Source: JBLIRR01 sp049472395 (GTDB lineage Bacteria > SZUA-182 > DTGQ01 > JBLIRR01). Taken from it: DNA of 64,000 bases. Location of the stretch: assembly GCA_049472395.1 (NCBI GenBank), contig JBLIRR010000037.1:1-64000 (forward strand), given 5' to 3'. A model generated the notes under the pieces. That model was not told where the DNA came from, searched no databases, and saw only the letters and a list, made by a program, of their open reading frames with translations. Made by a program: the position numbers and the translations under genes. Below are positions 16,316 to 25,751 of this stretch, one piece after another (position 1 is the first letter of the stretch; every line of letters begins with the position of its first letter).

Positions 16316-19282
16316 ATGAACCAGACAAATAAAAGGGCAAGACAAATGGGATGGAAGCTTATTAATAAAGGATCTAAGGAAGGCAATAGAATGGGATTCG
16401 GAGGAGGAGGAGTCTATACCCCGCTCTTTTTATGGACAAAAAGGCTCTTAGGTGTATGCTTTTTCATTTTATCATTGCTTTTAAATCCAGTCCTAAGTGA
16501 TTGTATGAAGACAAAGTTGCGGCATATAAACGAAAGAGTGAAATACTTACATCAGGATAATTATAATACTGATATTATTAAATCTAAGGCTGCCATGAAT
16601 ATTGATCCAAATGATTATCTCGCCCGACTTAAACTGGGAGAGATGTATTTTCAATGTGATCAACTGGATAATGCTGACAGGGAATTGCGGGAGGTCATTG
16701 AGAAAAATCCTGGAACCGCTTATGCGCATTTTTTGTTAGCATCTATTCATTTAGAAAGAAAGGAATATAAGGAGGCCCTGGCAGAGGCGAAACTTTCCCT
16801 TGAATTGGTTAAAGATGCCCACCAGGAGAGAACCGTAAAGCCTAAAAAGGCACAGGTGCAAAATCTTTTAGGTCTGATCCATATGGAGATGGAAGAACTC
16901 AATCTAGCGCGATTACATTTTGATAGTGCCATAGAGTTAGAACCAAACAATGTTCATTTTTTGATCAATCAGGGATTTCTGTTCATGGAAATGAGAAATT
17001 ATAAGGATGCAAAAGGGAAATTTGAAACGGCCCGAGATCAGGCACCGGAAGAGGCCAAGCCCTATTTGGCATTGGGGTGGTATTACTATTTTCTAAATGC
17101 ATACGAGGAGGCAGAAATCCATTACCGCAAAGCGCTTGCGAAAGACCCGGATTCGCCTCAGGCTATGATCGCTTTGGGAGAAATCATGAATTGTCAGGGG
17201 CGGTTTGACAAAGCAATAGCGCAAGGAGAGATGATTATTAAAAGATTCCCTCATGATCCGTTTGGGTATCAAATAAGAGGAGGGGCATATTTAGCAGAAA
17301 ATCACTATAACGAAGCAATTTTAGACCTCTCGGAAGCTGTAAAGCTGGCTCCTGAAGCTGTGAATTCCCGTTATCTTTTAGCATTAGCTTACCACAAGAT
17401 TGAGCAAAGGAATCGGAGCATGAGATTGCTTGAGGAGGTTGTGACTCTTAATCCTGAACACAGCGCAGCGCATAAATTGCTGGCAGAATTGAATCTTGAG
17501 CTTAAGAAATACGAGACGGCTATAAAGAATGCACACAAGGCCCTTAATTTAACCCCTAATAGTCCTTATGCGCATAATATTTTGGGTCTTATTTATATGG
17601 GCAAAGGTGAGCCGGATAGAGGGATGGATGAGCTTCAAAAGGCGCTGGCGCTTGATCCTAATTTTGGCATGACCTATCAAAATCTGGCCTCTTTTCATAC
17701 AATGACGGAGCGGAAGGATTATGCCATCAAGGCATATCAATCTGTTATAGAGATAGATCCGAACAAGCTGGATTTTTATGTGCCATTAGTCTTAACCTAT
17801 CTGGAGAAGAATGAATCTGAGAAAGCACGTCAGATTTGTGTGAAGGCTCTCGAATCCGGAGGCAGACAGGAGGTATTTTATAATCTCTTGGGATTGGTTT
17901 ATATGAAACAGGGCACATTGGATAAAGCGAGGGAAAACCTGAAGAAGGCATTTTGCGTCAACTCTGCATTTCTCACTGCACAATTTAATCTTGCGAAACT
18001 GGACCTCATGGAGAATAAGCCTGAGGAGTCCATTAAGAGGTTGAAGAGCATTTTAGAACAGGATTCTGATAATATTAACGCGTATATCGGGTTATTAGCA
18101 ATTTATTCGGAAATCGGTGCCCAAGAAGAAGAAATAAAGAACCTGCGGGCCATTCTTGAGATCGATCCGAAACACTCCTTTGCCTTTTCTCAATTGTCAA
18201 AGATTTATAGTAATAACAAAGATTTCTATTTGCTGATAAAATTGGCCAAAAGTTACATTTCCGTTGTGCCTGATTCAAGATTGGCACATACTATTTTAGG
18301 GAATGCTTATCTCGGAACCAAGAAATATGCACTTGCCATTTCTGAATTTGAAACATTGGTTAAGATAGATCCAGGGGATCTTTCTATACAAAGAGCTTTG
18401 ATCTATACATACACTCTTAGCAAGGAATATGATAAGGCACACGCACTGGTGGATAATATTCTCTCTCAAGCCCCGGATAAAGCATCCGCGTTCCTAAACC
18501 ACATGGCTGAGTATTTTTTAAATGATGGGTATGTCAATGAGGCTATCAATTATTATAACTGGGCTTTGAGGAAAACTCCGGGCAATGTAGAGACATATTT
18601 GGGGCTTTCATCAGCTTACTGGATTTTAGGTCAGCCTGAAGAAGTGATTAATATATTAAAGAAAGGGATTGAAAGAATGCCTAAGTCTTTGGATTTGAGG
18701 ATGTCCTTGGCCAGTATCTATTTTGATTTAAATCAACCTGATTATGCCATAGTTCAATATCAATATGCGCTTGACAAAATAGACCCTGATAACAGTGTTG
18801 TTCATCTTTATCTGGCCAGCAGTTACATGCTAAAAAAGGATGATGAAAAGACAGAGTATTATTATAAAAGAGCTATTCAGCTCGATCCAAATAATTTTAG
18901 GGCATGTAATGACCTGGCCTGGTTTTATGCCGATAAAGGCAAAGATTTGGATAATTCGCTCATACTTGCGCAGAAAGCAGGCAGATTATCTCCCAATAAT
19001 CCAGATATTATAGATACAATTGGCTGGATATATTTTAAGATGGAAGAATATGATCAGGCTGTAAACAGATTTAAGCAAGCTAAAGCGCTAAAAGAAAATA
19101 GTCCTTCCATAAGATATCATCTGGCATTGGTATTAAGTCAGATTGGGGAGAACGAAGAGGCCATGAATGAGTTAAATTGGGCGTTATCCATTAACCAGGA
19201 TTTTTCTGAGAGGGAAGATGCCCGGAATTTACTTAAAAAATTAAAAAAGCAAAACAAGAGCATTCAAAGTCTGAAATACTAA
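16316..19282 (+). CDS. Giant TPR-repeat exported or membrane-anchored protein
   Basis: The 988-aa product has an N-terminal hydrophobic helix (about residues 42-62, RLLGVCFFILSLLLNPVLS) after a basic, Gly-rich leader. About 25 consecutive canonical 34-residue TPRs follow, often with the 'LxPNN' turn (IELEPNN, LALDPNF, IQLDPNN). Such arrays occur in PrsT-like and O-linked-modification-associated scaffolds of exopolysaccharide systems. The Cys after LSD is a poor lipobox, so lipidation is uncertain. ATG 16391 would give a shorter leader. It stands alone on the plus strand before a membrane sulfatase gene of opposite orientation. The partner is unknown. Confidence 0.8.
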   Translation: MNQTNKRARQMGWKLINKGSKEGNRMGFGGGGVYTPLFLWTKRLLGVCFFILSLLLNPVLSDCMKTKLRHINERVKYLHQDNYNTDIIKSKAAMNIDPNDYLARLKLGEMYFQCDQLDNADRELREVIEKNPGTAYAHFLLASIHLERKEYKEALAEAKLSLELVKDAHQERTVKPKKAQVQNLLGLIHMEMEELNLARLHFDSAIELEPNNVHFLINQGFLFMEMRNYKDAKGKFETARDQAPEEAKPYLALGWYYYFLNAYEEAEIHYRKALAKDPDSPQAMIALGEIMNCQGRFDKAIAQGEMIIKRFPHDPFGYQIRGGAYLAENHYNEAILDLSEAVKLAPEAVNSRYLLALAYHKIEQRNRSMRLLEEVVTLNPEHSAAHKLLAELNLELKKYETAIKNAHKALNLTPNSPYAHNILGLIYMGKGEPDRGMDELQKALALDPNFGMTYQNLASFHTMTERKDYAIKAYQSVIEIDPNKLDFYVPLVLTYLEKNESEKARQICVKALESGGRQEVFYNLLGLVYMKQGTLDKARENLKKAFCVNSAFLTAQFNLAKLDLMENKPEESIKRLKSILEQDSDNINAYIGLLAIYSEIGAQEEEIKNLRAILEIDPKHSFAFSQLSKIYSNNKDFYLLIKLAKSYISVVPDSRLAHTILGNAYLGTKKYALAISEFETLVKIDPGDLSIQRALIYTYTLSKEYDKAHALVDNILSQAPDKASAFLNHMAEYFLNDGYVNEAINYYNWALRKTPGNVETYLGLSSAYWILGQPEEVINILKKGIERMPKSLDLRMSLASIYFDLNQPDYAIVQYQYALDKIDPDNSVVHLYLASSYMLKKDDEKTEYYYKRAIQLDPNNFRACNDLAWFYADKGKDLDNSLILAQKAGRLSPNNPDIIDTIGWIYFKMEEYDQAVNRFKQAKALKENSPSIRYHLALVLSQIGENEEAMNELNWALSINQDFSEREDARNLLKKLKKQNKSIQSLKY

Positions 19283-19419
19283 ATTTTCCATCATTCGGCC
19301 ATAATTTTCAGTTGTTGAAACTGCTGAAGATAATGCCTTATCAAAAGTACAAATTTTCTTCGATCGATTCATATCGAGCGATGATTTTACACCATATGAA
19401 TAACAAGACGTTATCGAAA

Positions 19420-19572
19420 GTAAAAAGGTGTAATTTATCCTGTGAAGCCATCGGCGCGAGGACATGCGCTGTAGATGCCTATGATCAAGAGGTGATCGAC
19501 CATCTCTTAGGTATCGACGGAAAGGATGAGTTCACCATTTATCTTGCCCCTGGGGGAAAGGTGGCGACATAG
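19420..19572 (+). pseudogene. C-terminal remnant of a nitroreductase (SagB-like) gene
   Basis: One frame ending at 19572 encodes NLSCEAIGARTCAVDAYDQ, then VIDHLLGIDGKDEFTIYL and APGGK. This matches the FMN-nitroreductase/SagB-type tail (usually LAxEALGLGxCAIGAFDDxxL...LLGLDGxEExPLYLLPVGR). Upstream of about 19390 the similarity dissolves and no N-terminal domain exists. The open frame from 19312 begins without a ribosome site. It overlaps the convergent sulfatase 3' end by 34 bp. It is a relic, not a functional enzyme. Confidence 0.55.
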
Positions 19573-21011
19573 CCGAGTGATCGCAACCTCGCTTTGGTCT
19601 TCCTATCAATAATTATATACGGGGAAGAGGAGGATGAGACGGCGGAATGACCGCCATAATGACGCACTGCGCACTCCAGTCTTCTCATCATCTCTTGTCT
19701 CATAGCCTGATATTCTTTTTGAAAAAAAAGATTATTTTCTTCATGAGTATCCTTCGCCAAATCGTATAATTCATGGTAGCCGTCACTGCTCCATATTAAT
19801 TTCTTATTATCATGGATGATACTTCTGAGTTGTCGTTTGAATTTCCGAATATTCTTGTTTTTTCTATCCTCTTCTTTAAAACATCGCAATGCTTGTTCGG
19901 GATAATAATACTCGCAGAATACAATCTCTTCCTCCCCTCCCCTCTCTTTGAATAAATCATGTCCTTGAAAAAAATAATCATCGACACTCACATTCGCTCT
20001 CTTTAAGAGTGTAGGGAATATATCGGTTAATTGGACCGGAGCATATTCCTTTGAAGGACCATCAATGAGTTGCGGATCATGAATAATCAAGGGGATGCGT
20101 ACTGCAGGTTCATAGAGGCAAAATACATGATCAACCAGATTATGATCCCCGATATTTTCTCCATGGTCTGAGGTTACTATAAACATAGTATTTTCCCACA
20201 GATTTCTCTTCTTGAGTTCTGTGATTATTTTCCCAATATAATAATCCACGTAAAGTATTTCTGCATCATAGAGTTTCTTCAGATGTGTGAGTTCTGCGTC
20301 TGAAAATTGTATCCTTCCGAGTAAATAATCTTGCCACCTGTTCGATTCACACGAAAGGATCGAATCTTGTAAAAACTGATTATAAAATTGTTGAGAGGAA
20401 TCATAAGGAGCATGAGCTTCAATCAAATTAATAAAGATAAAGAAAGGTTTATTCTTATCCCTCTGTCTTAAGGACCGTTTCAGCAGACTAAATGCACTAT
20501 TTTCTTCTGAAATCATGCAAGACAAAAGCAACCAAAAATCTTTTTTCCATGTCTCGTAATAGGTTGAAAATCCTTGATGGAAATTATACGGTTTTCCAAG
20601 CATTGGATTTTCTACAATGCCAATGGTCTCATAGCCTTCGCATGAGAGTACTTCTGCTAAGGTTGTTAATTGATCGCTCATTACCCAATATTCCTGTGAT
20701 GTCTTATGGGAAATTGTATAAAGACCCGTAAAAAGTGATGCATGTGCCGGCGAGGTCCAGCAGCTCGTTGAATAGGCATTGTAATATACTCGTGAGTTTC
20801 TTATGAGTTCATTTAAATGGGGCGTTGTTTCTCGCGAATATCCATAACATGATAAATGATCTTTGCGGACTGTATCCATAACAATCAGCATTATATTCGG
20901 TCCATCATTTTTTGCGATGAGACAATTTTTTTCCACAATTTTAAAAAGAATAATCACTGATATGCATGCTATGAGAGCGATTGTCCACAGTTTATTAGTA
21001 AATTTTTTCAT
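19539..21011 (-). CDS. Membrane-anchored sulfatase-family hydrolase
   Basis: The 490-aa product has one N-terminal membrane anchor (residues 8-25) and the alkaline-phosphatase/sulfatase fold: metal site LIVMDTVRKDHLSCYGYSR (about residues 41-59), nucleophile region SCWTSPAHASLFTG (about 82-95), and second metal site TSDHGENIGDH (about 280-290). The nucleophile loop lacks the strict CxPxR formylglycine motif, so it may be a phosphotransferase/phosphodiesterase-like member rather than a true sulfatase. The C-terminal LRSLGYV element is common in this subgroup. It probably acts on an exported glycan or lipid. AGGG lies before ATG 21011. Confidence 0.8.
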   Translation of the reverse strand: MKKFTNKLWTIALIACISVIILFKIVEKNCLIAKNDGPNIMLIVMDTVRKDHLSCYGYSRETTPHLNELIRNSRVYYNAYSTSCWTSPAHASLFTGLYTISHKTSQEYWVMSDQLTTLAEVLSCEGYETIGIVENPMLGKPYNFHQGFSTYYETWKKDFWLLLSCMISEENSAFSLLKRSLRQRDKNKPFFIFINLIEAHAPYDSSQQFYNQFLQDSILSCESNRWQDYLLGRIQFSDAELTHLKKLYDAEILYVDYYIGKIITELKKRNLWENTMFIVTSDHGENIGDHNLVDHVFCLYEPAVRIPLIIHDPQLIDGPSKEYAPVQLTDIFPTLLKRANVSVDDYFFQGHDLFKERGGEEEIVFCEYYYPEQALRCFKEEDRKNKNIRKFKRQLRSIIHDNKKLIWSSDGYHELYDLAKDTHEENNLFFQKEYQAMRQEMMRRLECAVRHYGGHSAVSSSSSPYIIIDRKTKARLRSLGYVATFPPGAR

Positions 21012-21369
21012 AGTACCCTATAAATAACTTTTCTAGGGGTATTGACAATTCGATAAAATTGATTGTTTGATTTATTGAATAAATAATTGAGTAATTAAAG
21101 TAGGTATCTATAAAAATTATAATACATTTGCTCTGAACCATGCAACCGGCAGAGTAAAAAATAATAATAAAAAATTTTTGAAAAGAATTCATATGGTCTT
21201 TTTTTGCGATTCCGATAAAAGCGATGATGAGGGCAATCCGTTTGTGCCGTGTCAAAATTCCGTCATAAAATAATATCAATGACTTATATAGCTGCCAATA
21301 TAGACTGAGAAAATTCCGATAGATATAATGGAAATTAAAAATATTATTTAAACCATTTTAAGGGGAGTT
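21012..21369. other. Divergent intergenic region
   Basis: This AT-rich spacer between the sulfatase (-) and the membrane/methyltransferase/sulfatase unit (+) holds the 50-bp lipoprotein relic and no intact gene. GGGGAG lies at 21361-21366 just before the next start. Confidence 0.4.
21190..21239 (+). pseudogene. 50-bp relic of the 14189-15565 lipoprotein gene
   Basis: Bases 21190-21239 resemble 14423-14472 at about 44 of 50 positions and preserve the reading HMVFFCDSDKSDDEGNP against the gene's HVVYFCDTDESDDESNP. Flanking sequence is unrelated and no longer frame exists, so this is a fragment of a lost paralogue. Confidence 0.55.
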
Positions 21370-21609
21370 ATGGATATGAACCATTTTAAGCTAATATTAA
21401 GATTATTTTTTCCCCTTATATTCATTTGTTTAGTTTTCCCTATAAGGGCGTATGCGTATCTTGACCTTGGAAGTGCCAGCTATCTCTTGCAATTATTCCT
21501 GGCCAGTTTATTTGCGGGATTGTTTCTCCTGAAAATGTACTGGAGAAAAATTGTGTCTTTTATTAGAAATCGACTTTATAACAAGAGAAATGGACAAATT
21601 GAAAAATAA
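21370..21609 (+). CDS. Small two-helix membrane protein
   Basis: The 79-aa product has two hydrophobic segments (about residues 10-30 and 38-56) with a conserved-looking AYLDLGSASYLLQLFLA turn, then a basic tail (WRKIVSFIRNRLYNKR). Short proteins of the 'YLDPGTGSYLLQLL' type are often found beside glycan or sulfatase-family membrane enzymes. Here it starts a three-gene unit and overlaps the methyltransferase start by 20 bp. It is probably an inner-membrane accessory subunit. GGGGAG precedes the ATG. Confidence 0.75.
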   Translation: MDMNHFKLILRLFFPLIFICLVFPIRAYAYLDLGSASYLLQLFLASLFAGLFLLKMYWRKIVSFIRNRLYNKRNGQIEK

Positions 21610-22993
21610 TAACGGAAGGATCTTCAGCTCCTTCCGGGATCCAAGTGGATACCTTTTTCATCGAAGTAATGCAATTTATCGTCAAGTAAACATTACTTAT
21701 AAGGAAAATTATGATCATCTGATGAATTCAGGTCTTTATAAATCTTTAATAGAGAGTGAGTTGTTAATTTCTCATGAAGAAGTTGATATCGGATATGCTT
21801 TATCTAATAATGCCTACAAAATAATTAAACCGGAGCTAATAACTTTTATCTCATATCCTTATGAATGGTGTTTTGATCAGTTGAAGGATGCAGCATTAAC
21901 TACACTTAAGATTCAAAAAAAATCATTAGATTTTGGAATGTCCTTAAAAGATTGCAGTGCCTACAATATACAATTTAAAAAAGGAAAATCTATATTTATA
22001 GATACACTTTCTTTTGAGAAATATCAGGAAGGGTGTCCCTGGAATGCTTATAGGCAGTTCTGTCAACATTTTCTCGCCCCTCTGGCTCTCATGAGTTATA
22101 AAGATATTCGACTAAATCAATTATTACGAATTTATATAGATGGAATTCCTCTAAATTTGTCAAGTAAGCTTCTTCCATTTAGCTCTTACTTTGTTTTTTC
22201 ACTATTTTCTCATATTCACTTACACGCTCAATGTCAAAAATACTTTGCATATAAACCTATAAAAAAAAGAAGCCGCCGTAAAATAAGTCAGATAGCGTTA
22301 TTAGGACTTGTTGAGAGCTTAGAATCTTGTGTAAAAAATTTAAAGTGGCGCCCTAAAAAGACAGAATGGTGCAACTATTATGATAATACTAATTATTCAT
22401 GTGATTCCTTTAACCATAAAAAACAACTAGTAGCGGAGTTTTTTGATAAGATTAATCCAAAAATAGTGTGGGATCTTGGTGCAAACATCGGATCATTTAG
22501 TCGCATCGCAGCTAATAAAGGGACCCAAGTAATCTCTGTTGATAATGATCCCGTCTGCATTGAAAATAATTATCTTGAAAACAAAAAAAAAGGTGAGACT
22601 AATATTTTACCTTTGTTGCTGGATTTGACTAATCCAAGTTCTAGTATTGGCTGGGAAAATCAGGAAAGAATCTCTTTTATTGAGCGTGGTCCTGCTGACA
22701 CAGTGCTTGCCTTGGCTTTAATTCATCATTTGGCTATTGTCAACAACCTCCCATTAAATATAATCGCAAAATTCTTTAATGGTATTTGTAATTCACTCAT
22801 TATTGAATTCGTGCCAAAATGCGACTCTCAGGTTCAGAGACTCTTATCAACGAGAGAAGATATTTTCCCCGGGTATACCCAAACTGCTTTTGAAAATGAA
22901 TTTAGTAAATTCTTTATTAAAAAGGATTCTTCTAAAATCAGAGATACAAAAAGAATTCTATATCTTATGGTAAAGAAGAATAATAATCCATGA
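21590..22993 (+). CDS. Class I SAM-dependent methyltransferase-like protein
   Basis: I use ATG 21590 (467 aa) with AAGAG upstream; a TTG at 21551 is in frame but poorly supported. The C-terminal half contains SAM-binding motif I VWDLGANIGSFSRIAA (about residues 292-307) and the acidic strand ISVDNDP. The N-terminal ~280 residues (RDPSGYLFHRSNAIYRQVN...) form a conserved extra domain seen in methyltransferases of this operon type. The substrate is not evident. It overlaps both neighbours (20 bp upstream, 4 bp downstream), so the three proteins are probably made together and may act on one envelope-linked substrate. Confidence 0.75.
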   Translation: MDKLKNNNGRIFSSFRDPSGYLFHRSNAIYRQVNITYKENYDHLMNSGLYKSLIESELLISHEEVDIGYALSNNAYKIIKPELITFISYPYEWCFDQLKDAALTTLKIQKKSLDFGMSLKDCSAYNIQFKKGKSIFIDTLSFEKYQEGCPWNAYRQFCQHFLAPLALMSYKDIRLNQLLRIYIDGIPLNLSSKLLPFSSYFVFSLFSHIHLHAQCQKYFAYKPIKKRSRRKISQIALLGLVESLESCVKNLKWRPKKTEWCNYYDNTNYSCDSFNHKKQLVAEFFDKINPKIVWDLGANIGSFSRIAANKGTQVISVDNDPVCIENNYLENKKKGETNILPLLLDLTNPSSSIGWENQERISFIERGPADTVLALALIHHLAIVNNLPLNIIAKFFNGICNSLIIEFVPKCDSQVQRLLSTREDIFPGYTQTAFENEFSKFFIKKDSSKIRDTKRILYLMVKKNNNP

Positions 22994-24825
22994 AGAAATC
23001 ATTTATTATTCATCCTATATTATTTGCCATCTTTCCTATTCTCTTTCTTTTTACTCACAATATACATCAAGTTAAATTAAATGAGATTTTCATCCCAATA
23101 GTAATCACCGTATGCTTTTCATTGGCTTTTTGGAGTTTATTAAAATTGTTTTTATTCAAGGATAAGCATTTGGCAGGTTTAGTAGTATCTCTCTTCCTTT
23201 TATTATTTTTTTCATATGGTCATTTTTCTAATGCAATTAATGGGTTCCCTCAGACTATAGGAGTGATTATCATTACCGACAAATGCTTTTTAATTGTATG
23301 CGTTTTAATTTTTCTCATAGGCGTTTATTTTTTTAAAAAGATCCCAAAAAAATTACCTAATATTACCAAAATTTTAAACATAATTTCTTTTACCCTAATA
23401 TTTTTTTCTTTAATACAGATTGGTGGTTATAAAATTAAATCTTGTACAATTTGGCAAAATAATAAACCTCTCCAAATGGATAAAGAACAATCTCAAGTAC
23501 TTAAAAAAAATAATGGCCTATATCCGAATATATTCTTTATTATCTTAGATGCATATGCTGGAGCAGAGATTCTTAATGAAATATATGAATATCAAAATAA
23601 TGATCTTATTGATTATTTGGCTCAAAAAGGCTTTTATATTGCCAATAAATCTAGGTCAAATTATTATCAAACTAGTCTATCACTGGCCTCTAACTTGAAT
23701 CTTGATTATCTCGATAACTTATTTGAACAAAACAAAATTAAATTTAAAAGTCTTAAGTTAATGACAAATATGATAAAAAATAATAAGGTATTTCATTTTT
23801 TAAGACAGTATGGATATAAGATTATAGCGTTTTCATCCGGATGTCCCGAAACAGAGATAGATAATGCTGATATTTATTTATCCCCACAATGGAATTTAAG
23901 TGAATTTCAAAATGAATTTATAAATACTACTCCTATTCCAACAATGCTAAACATCCTAAAAATTGATTTGCAGACTAATTTACATAGAAAAAAAATACTA
24001 TATATCTTTGATCATCTTAGTGATATATCTAATCAAGATTCTCCCTTTTTTGTTTTTGCCCATATTAAAGCACCTCATCCCCCTTTTGTATTCGATCGAT
24101 GTGGAGAAAAAATTAACCTTGAGGAAAAATTCTCAGGTGACGATGGTAGCTGGCTTATACGAAAAGGAAGATTTACAAGAACCCAATATATAAAAAGTTA
24201 TATAGATCAACTTATCTTTATTAATAATAAAATTAAAATAACTATAGATGCGATATTATCTAATGCAAAAACACCCCCCATCATTATTCTCCAGGGGGAC
24301 CATGGTCCTCGATCTATGTTTATCTGGGGAGATACAGACATGACCCATCATAAAGAATGTTTCTCCATTTTAAATGCCTATTATTTTCCCGATAAAAGCT
24401 ATGCTTCTTTATATGATGAAATAACTTCCGTGAATACATTTAGAATAGTAATGAACCAATATTTTAGTGGCAATTATGAGATATTAGAAGATAAAAGTTA
24501 TTTTTCAATCCCCAAGTCTTTTTTTAGATTTATCAATGTAGATGATAAAATCCAAAATCCTGACTATGCAAATGTACATATACTTAAGGGAACATCTCTA
24601 CTCTGGGAGCAGGAGTTTCAAAAGGCTATTATTCATTTCTCCGCCGCTCTTCAACTTGAGCCCAATAATGCAATTGCTCATAATAATTTAGGATATGCAT
24701 TGGCTAATCAAGGCGATCTTAAGCAAGCCTATACCCACTTTGCTGAAGCAGTGCGCCTTAAGCCAGATTTTGAGTTTGCACGTAAGAATTTAGAGCTTTT
24801 TTCACGAATGTTGGATAGAGAATAA
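22990..24825 (+). CDS. Polytopic membrane sulfatase-family protein with C-terminal TPRs
   Basis: The 611-aa product has about five N-terminal membrane helices (residues 1-145), then a sulfatase/LTA-synthase-like domain: IFFIILDAYAGAEIL (metal Asp), HIKAPHPPFVF, and IIILQGDHGPRS (DHG metal site, about residue 437). The C-terminal ~75 residues are two canonical TPRs (AIAHNNLGYALANQGDLKQA, VRLKPDFEFA). The catalytic region resembles membrane phospho- or sulfo-transferases acting on exported polymers. TPRs fused to this enzyme echo the TPR protein 4 kb upstream. The gene is distinctly AT-rich. Confidence 0.75.
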   Translation: MKKSFIIHPILFAIFPILFLFTHNIHQVKLNEIFIPIVITVCFSLAFWSLLKLFLFKDKHLAGLVVSLFLLLFFSYGHFSNAINGFPQTIGVIIITDKCFLIVCVLIFLIGVYFFKKIPKKLPNITKILNIISFTLIFFSLIQIGGYKIKSCTIWQNNKPLQMDKEQSQVLKKNNGLYPNIFFIILDAYAGAEILNEIYEYQNNDLIDYLAQKGFYIANKSRSNYYQTSLSLASNLNLDYLDNLFEQNKIKFKSLKLMTNMIKNNKVFHFLRQYGYKIIAFSSGCPETEIDNADIYLSPQWNLSEFQNEFINTTPIPTMLNILKIDLQTNLHRKKILYIFDHLSDISNQDSPFFVFAHIKAPHPPFVFDRCGEKINLEEKFSGDDGSWLIRKGRFTRTQYIKSYIDQLIFINNKIKITIDAILSNAKTPPIIILQGDHGPRSMFIWGDTDMTHHKECFSILNAYYFPDKSYASLYDEITSVNTFRIVMNQYFSGNYEILEDKSYFSIPKSFFRFINVDDKIQNPDYANVHILKGTSLLWEQEFQKAIIHFSAALQLEPNNAIAHNNLGYALANQGDLKQAYTHFAEAVRLKPDFEFARKNLELFSRMLDRE

Positions 24826-24923
24826 GTGAAATAGGTCACGGCGTATAACAAAGCCCCCTTAATTTCGCTTTATCTAAATATCTGACCAAAAGGAATATAT
24901 AATAGAAGACTTCGATTTATAGG

Positions 24924-25064
24924 GATCTGAACAATTCCCGAAATGGACGCTTTTCGCCTCATGAACTACAATTACTGCATGTAGTGGGAACGAAGATCGA
25001 TACAACCATTTTTGAAGACAGGACTATTAAAAAGATCAAAAATATGTTTAAGAGTAAGGATTAA
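24924..25064 (+). pseudogene. GAF-domain C-terminal relic
   Basis: A 46-codon frame without a start reads DLNNSRNGRFSPHELQLL, HVVGTKIDTTIFEDRTIKK, then a lysine-rich end and TAA. 'FSPxELxLLxxVGxxIxxxI' is the typical last helix of GAF sensor domains. The upstream part of the gene is gone. It is a relic of a signalling protein. Confidence 0.4.
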
Positions 25065-25080
25065 GGGACGATCCCTCGAA

Positions 25081-25185
25081 AAGAATTCATCAGAAGAATG
25101 GGTCTGCAGTCTGACAAATTTATTTATATATCATCGCGATAGTGGGCAGACATCGGAGGAAATCGGGAATCGATATAAGTTATAG
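25081..25185 (+). pseudogene. Possible transposase C-terminal relic (frameshifted)
   Basis: Two adjacent frames read KEFIRRMGLQSDKFIYISSR and then DSGQTSEEIGNRYKL*. The second part resembles the DnaA-like HTH tail of REP-associated IS200-type transposases ('xxxSGxTxEEIGxRFGxSYSxVS'). It is short and degenerate, so this is a weak call. Confidence 0.25.
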
Positions 25186-25336
25186 GTGAATCTGCTATAT
25201 AATCCAGGCGTGTCGTCATTCACCAACCAGTCGGGGAGTTGTTATAAAATCTTACAGAATAAAATTGATTAAATGATTGATAAAATTAATTTGTCAAGAG
25301 TGTAGACCTCACACACTCTTTCCCTGCTTTATATGA

Positions 25337-25672
25337 TTAGTCCAGCGCACGAAATTCTCCGGTTTCTTCGATAATAACCGGATAGCCTTCGACCCTTGAC
25401 GGTATCTTATCTCGTACTTCCTTTGGTTTTGAGGATGTAAAAATCTTGATACAGGGTTTACCATCGAAAAGCCCGATTGCAGTGCCCTCGACCCCGGGAA
25501 TGGCCATCCAGCCATCCGTGTGTTCTTCTTGCACCTGCTCGATAGTTCGCTCCGACATATGCCGTCCTTTCTCAATGCCGCTGGGACCGGTATAAGAACC
25601 GCAGCCGGTAAGAATACCGGCTGCGGTTATAGCACAAATGTTCAGCAGAACAATTAAGATCCACCTGACCAT
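25337..25672 (-). CDS. Lipoprotein equal to the N-terminal domain of the adjacent protease
   Basis: The 111-aa product has a lipoprotein signal (lipobox LTGC, about residue 24) and then a ~70-residue domain whose landmarks match the pro-region of the upstream protease gene: a VQEEHTD/VQERNTD segment, the shared GVEGTAIG, an IKIFT/IRVFT strand, and PVxxxxTGxxxAL. It lacks any catalytic domain. A stand-alone, membrane-tethered copy of a protease N-domain next to the enzyme suggests a dedicated inhibitor or chaperone, by analogy with free I9-type propeptides. It lies 79 bp downstream of the protease gene on the same strand. Confidence 0.65.
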   Translation of the reverse strand: MVRWILIVLLNICAITAAGILTGCGSYTGPSGIEKGRHMSERTIEQVQEEHTDGWMAIPGVEGTAIGLFDGKPCIKIFTSSKPKEVRDKIPSRVEGYPVIIEETGEFRALD

Positions 25673-25751
25673 TGGCAGGTCTCTGTTCTTTCAACTCTTA
25701 ATTAAGGAAAGCAACTGCTAGGCCTGCTTTCTGAAAATCATACTTGACTCA

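Larger units (their letters stand above)
24826..25308. other. Intergenic region with two gene relics
   Basis: No intact gene is present. It contains a GAF-domain-like tail (24924-25064) and a possible REP-transposase-like tail (25081-25185), described separately. Downstream of these to 25308 I see nothing definable. Confidence 0.45.
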
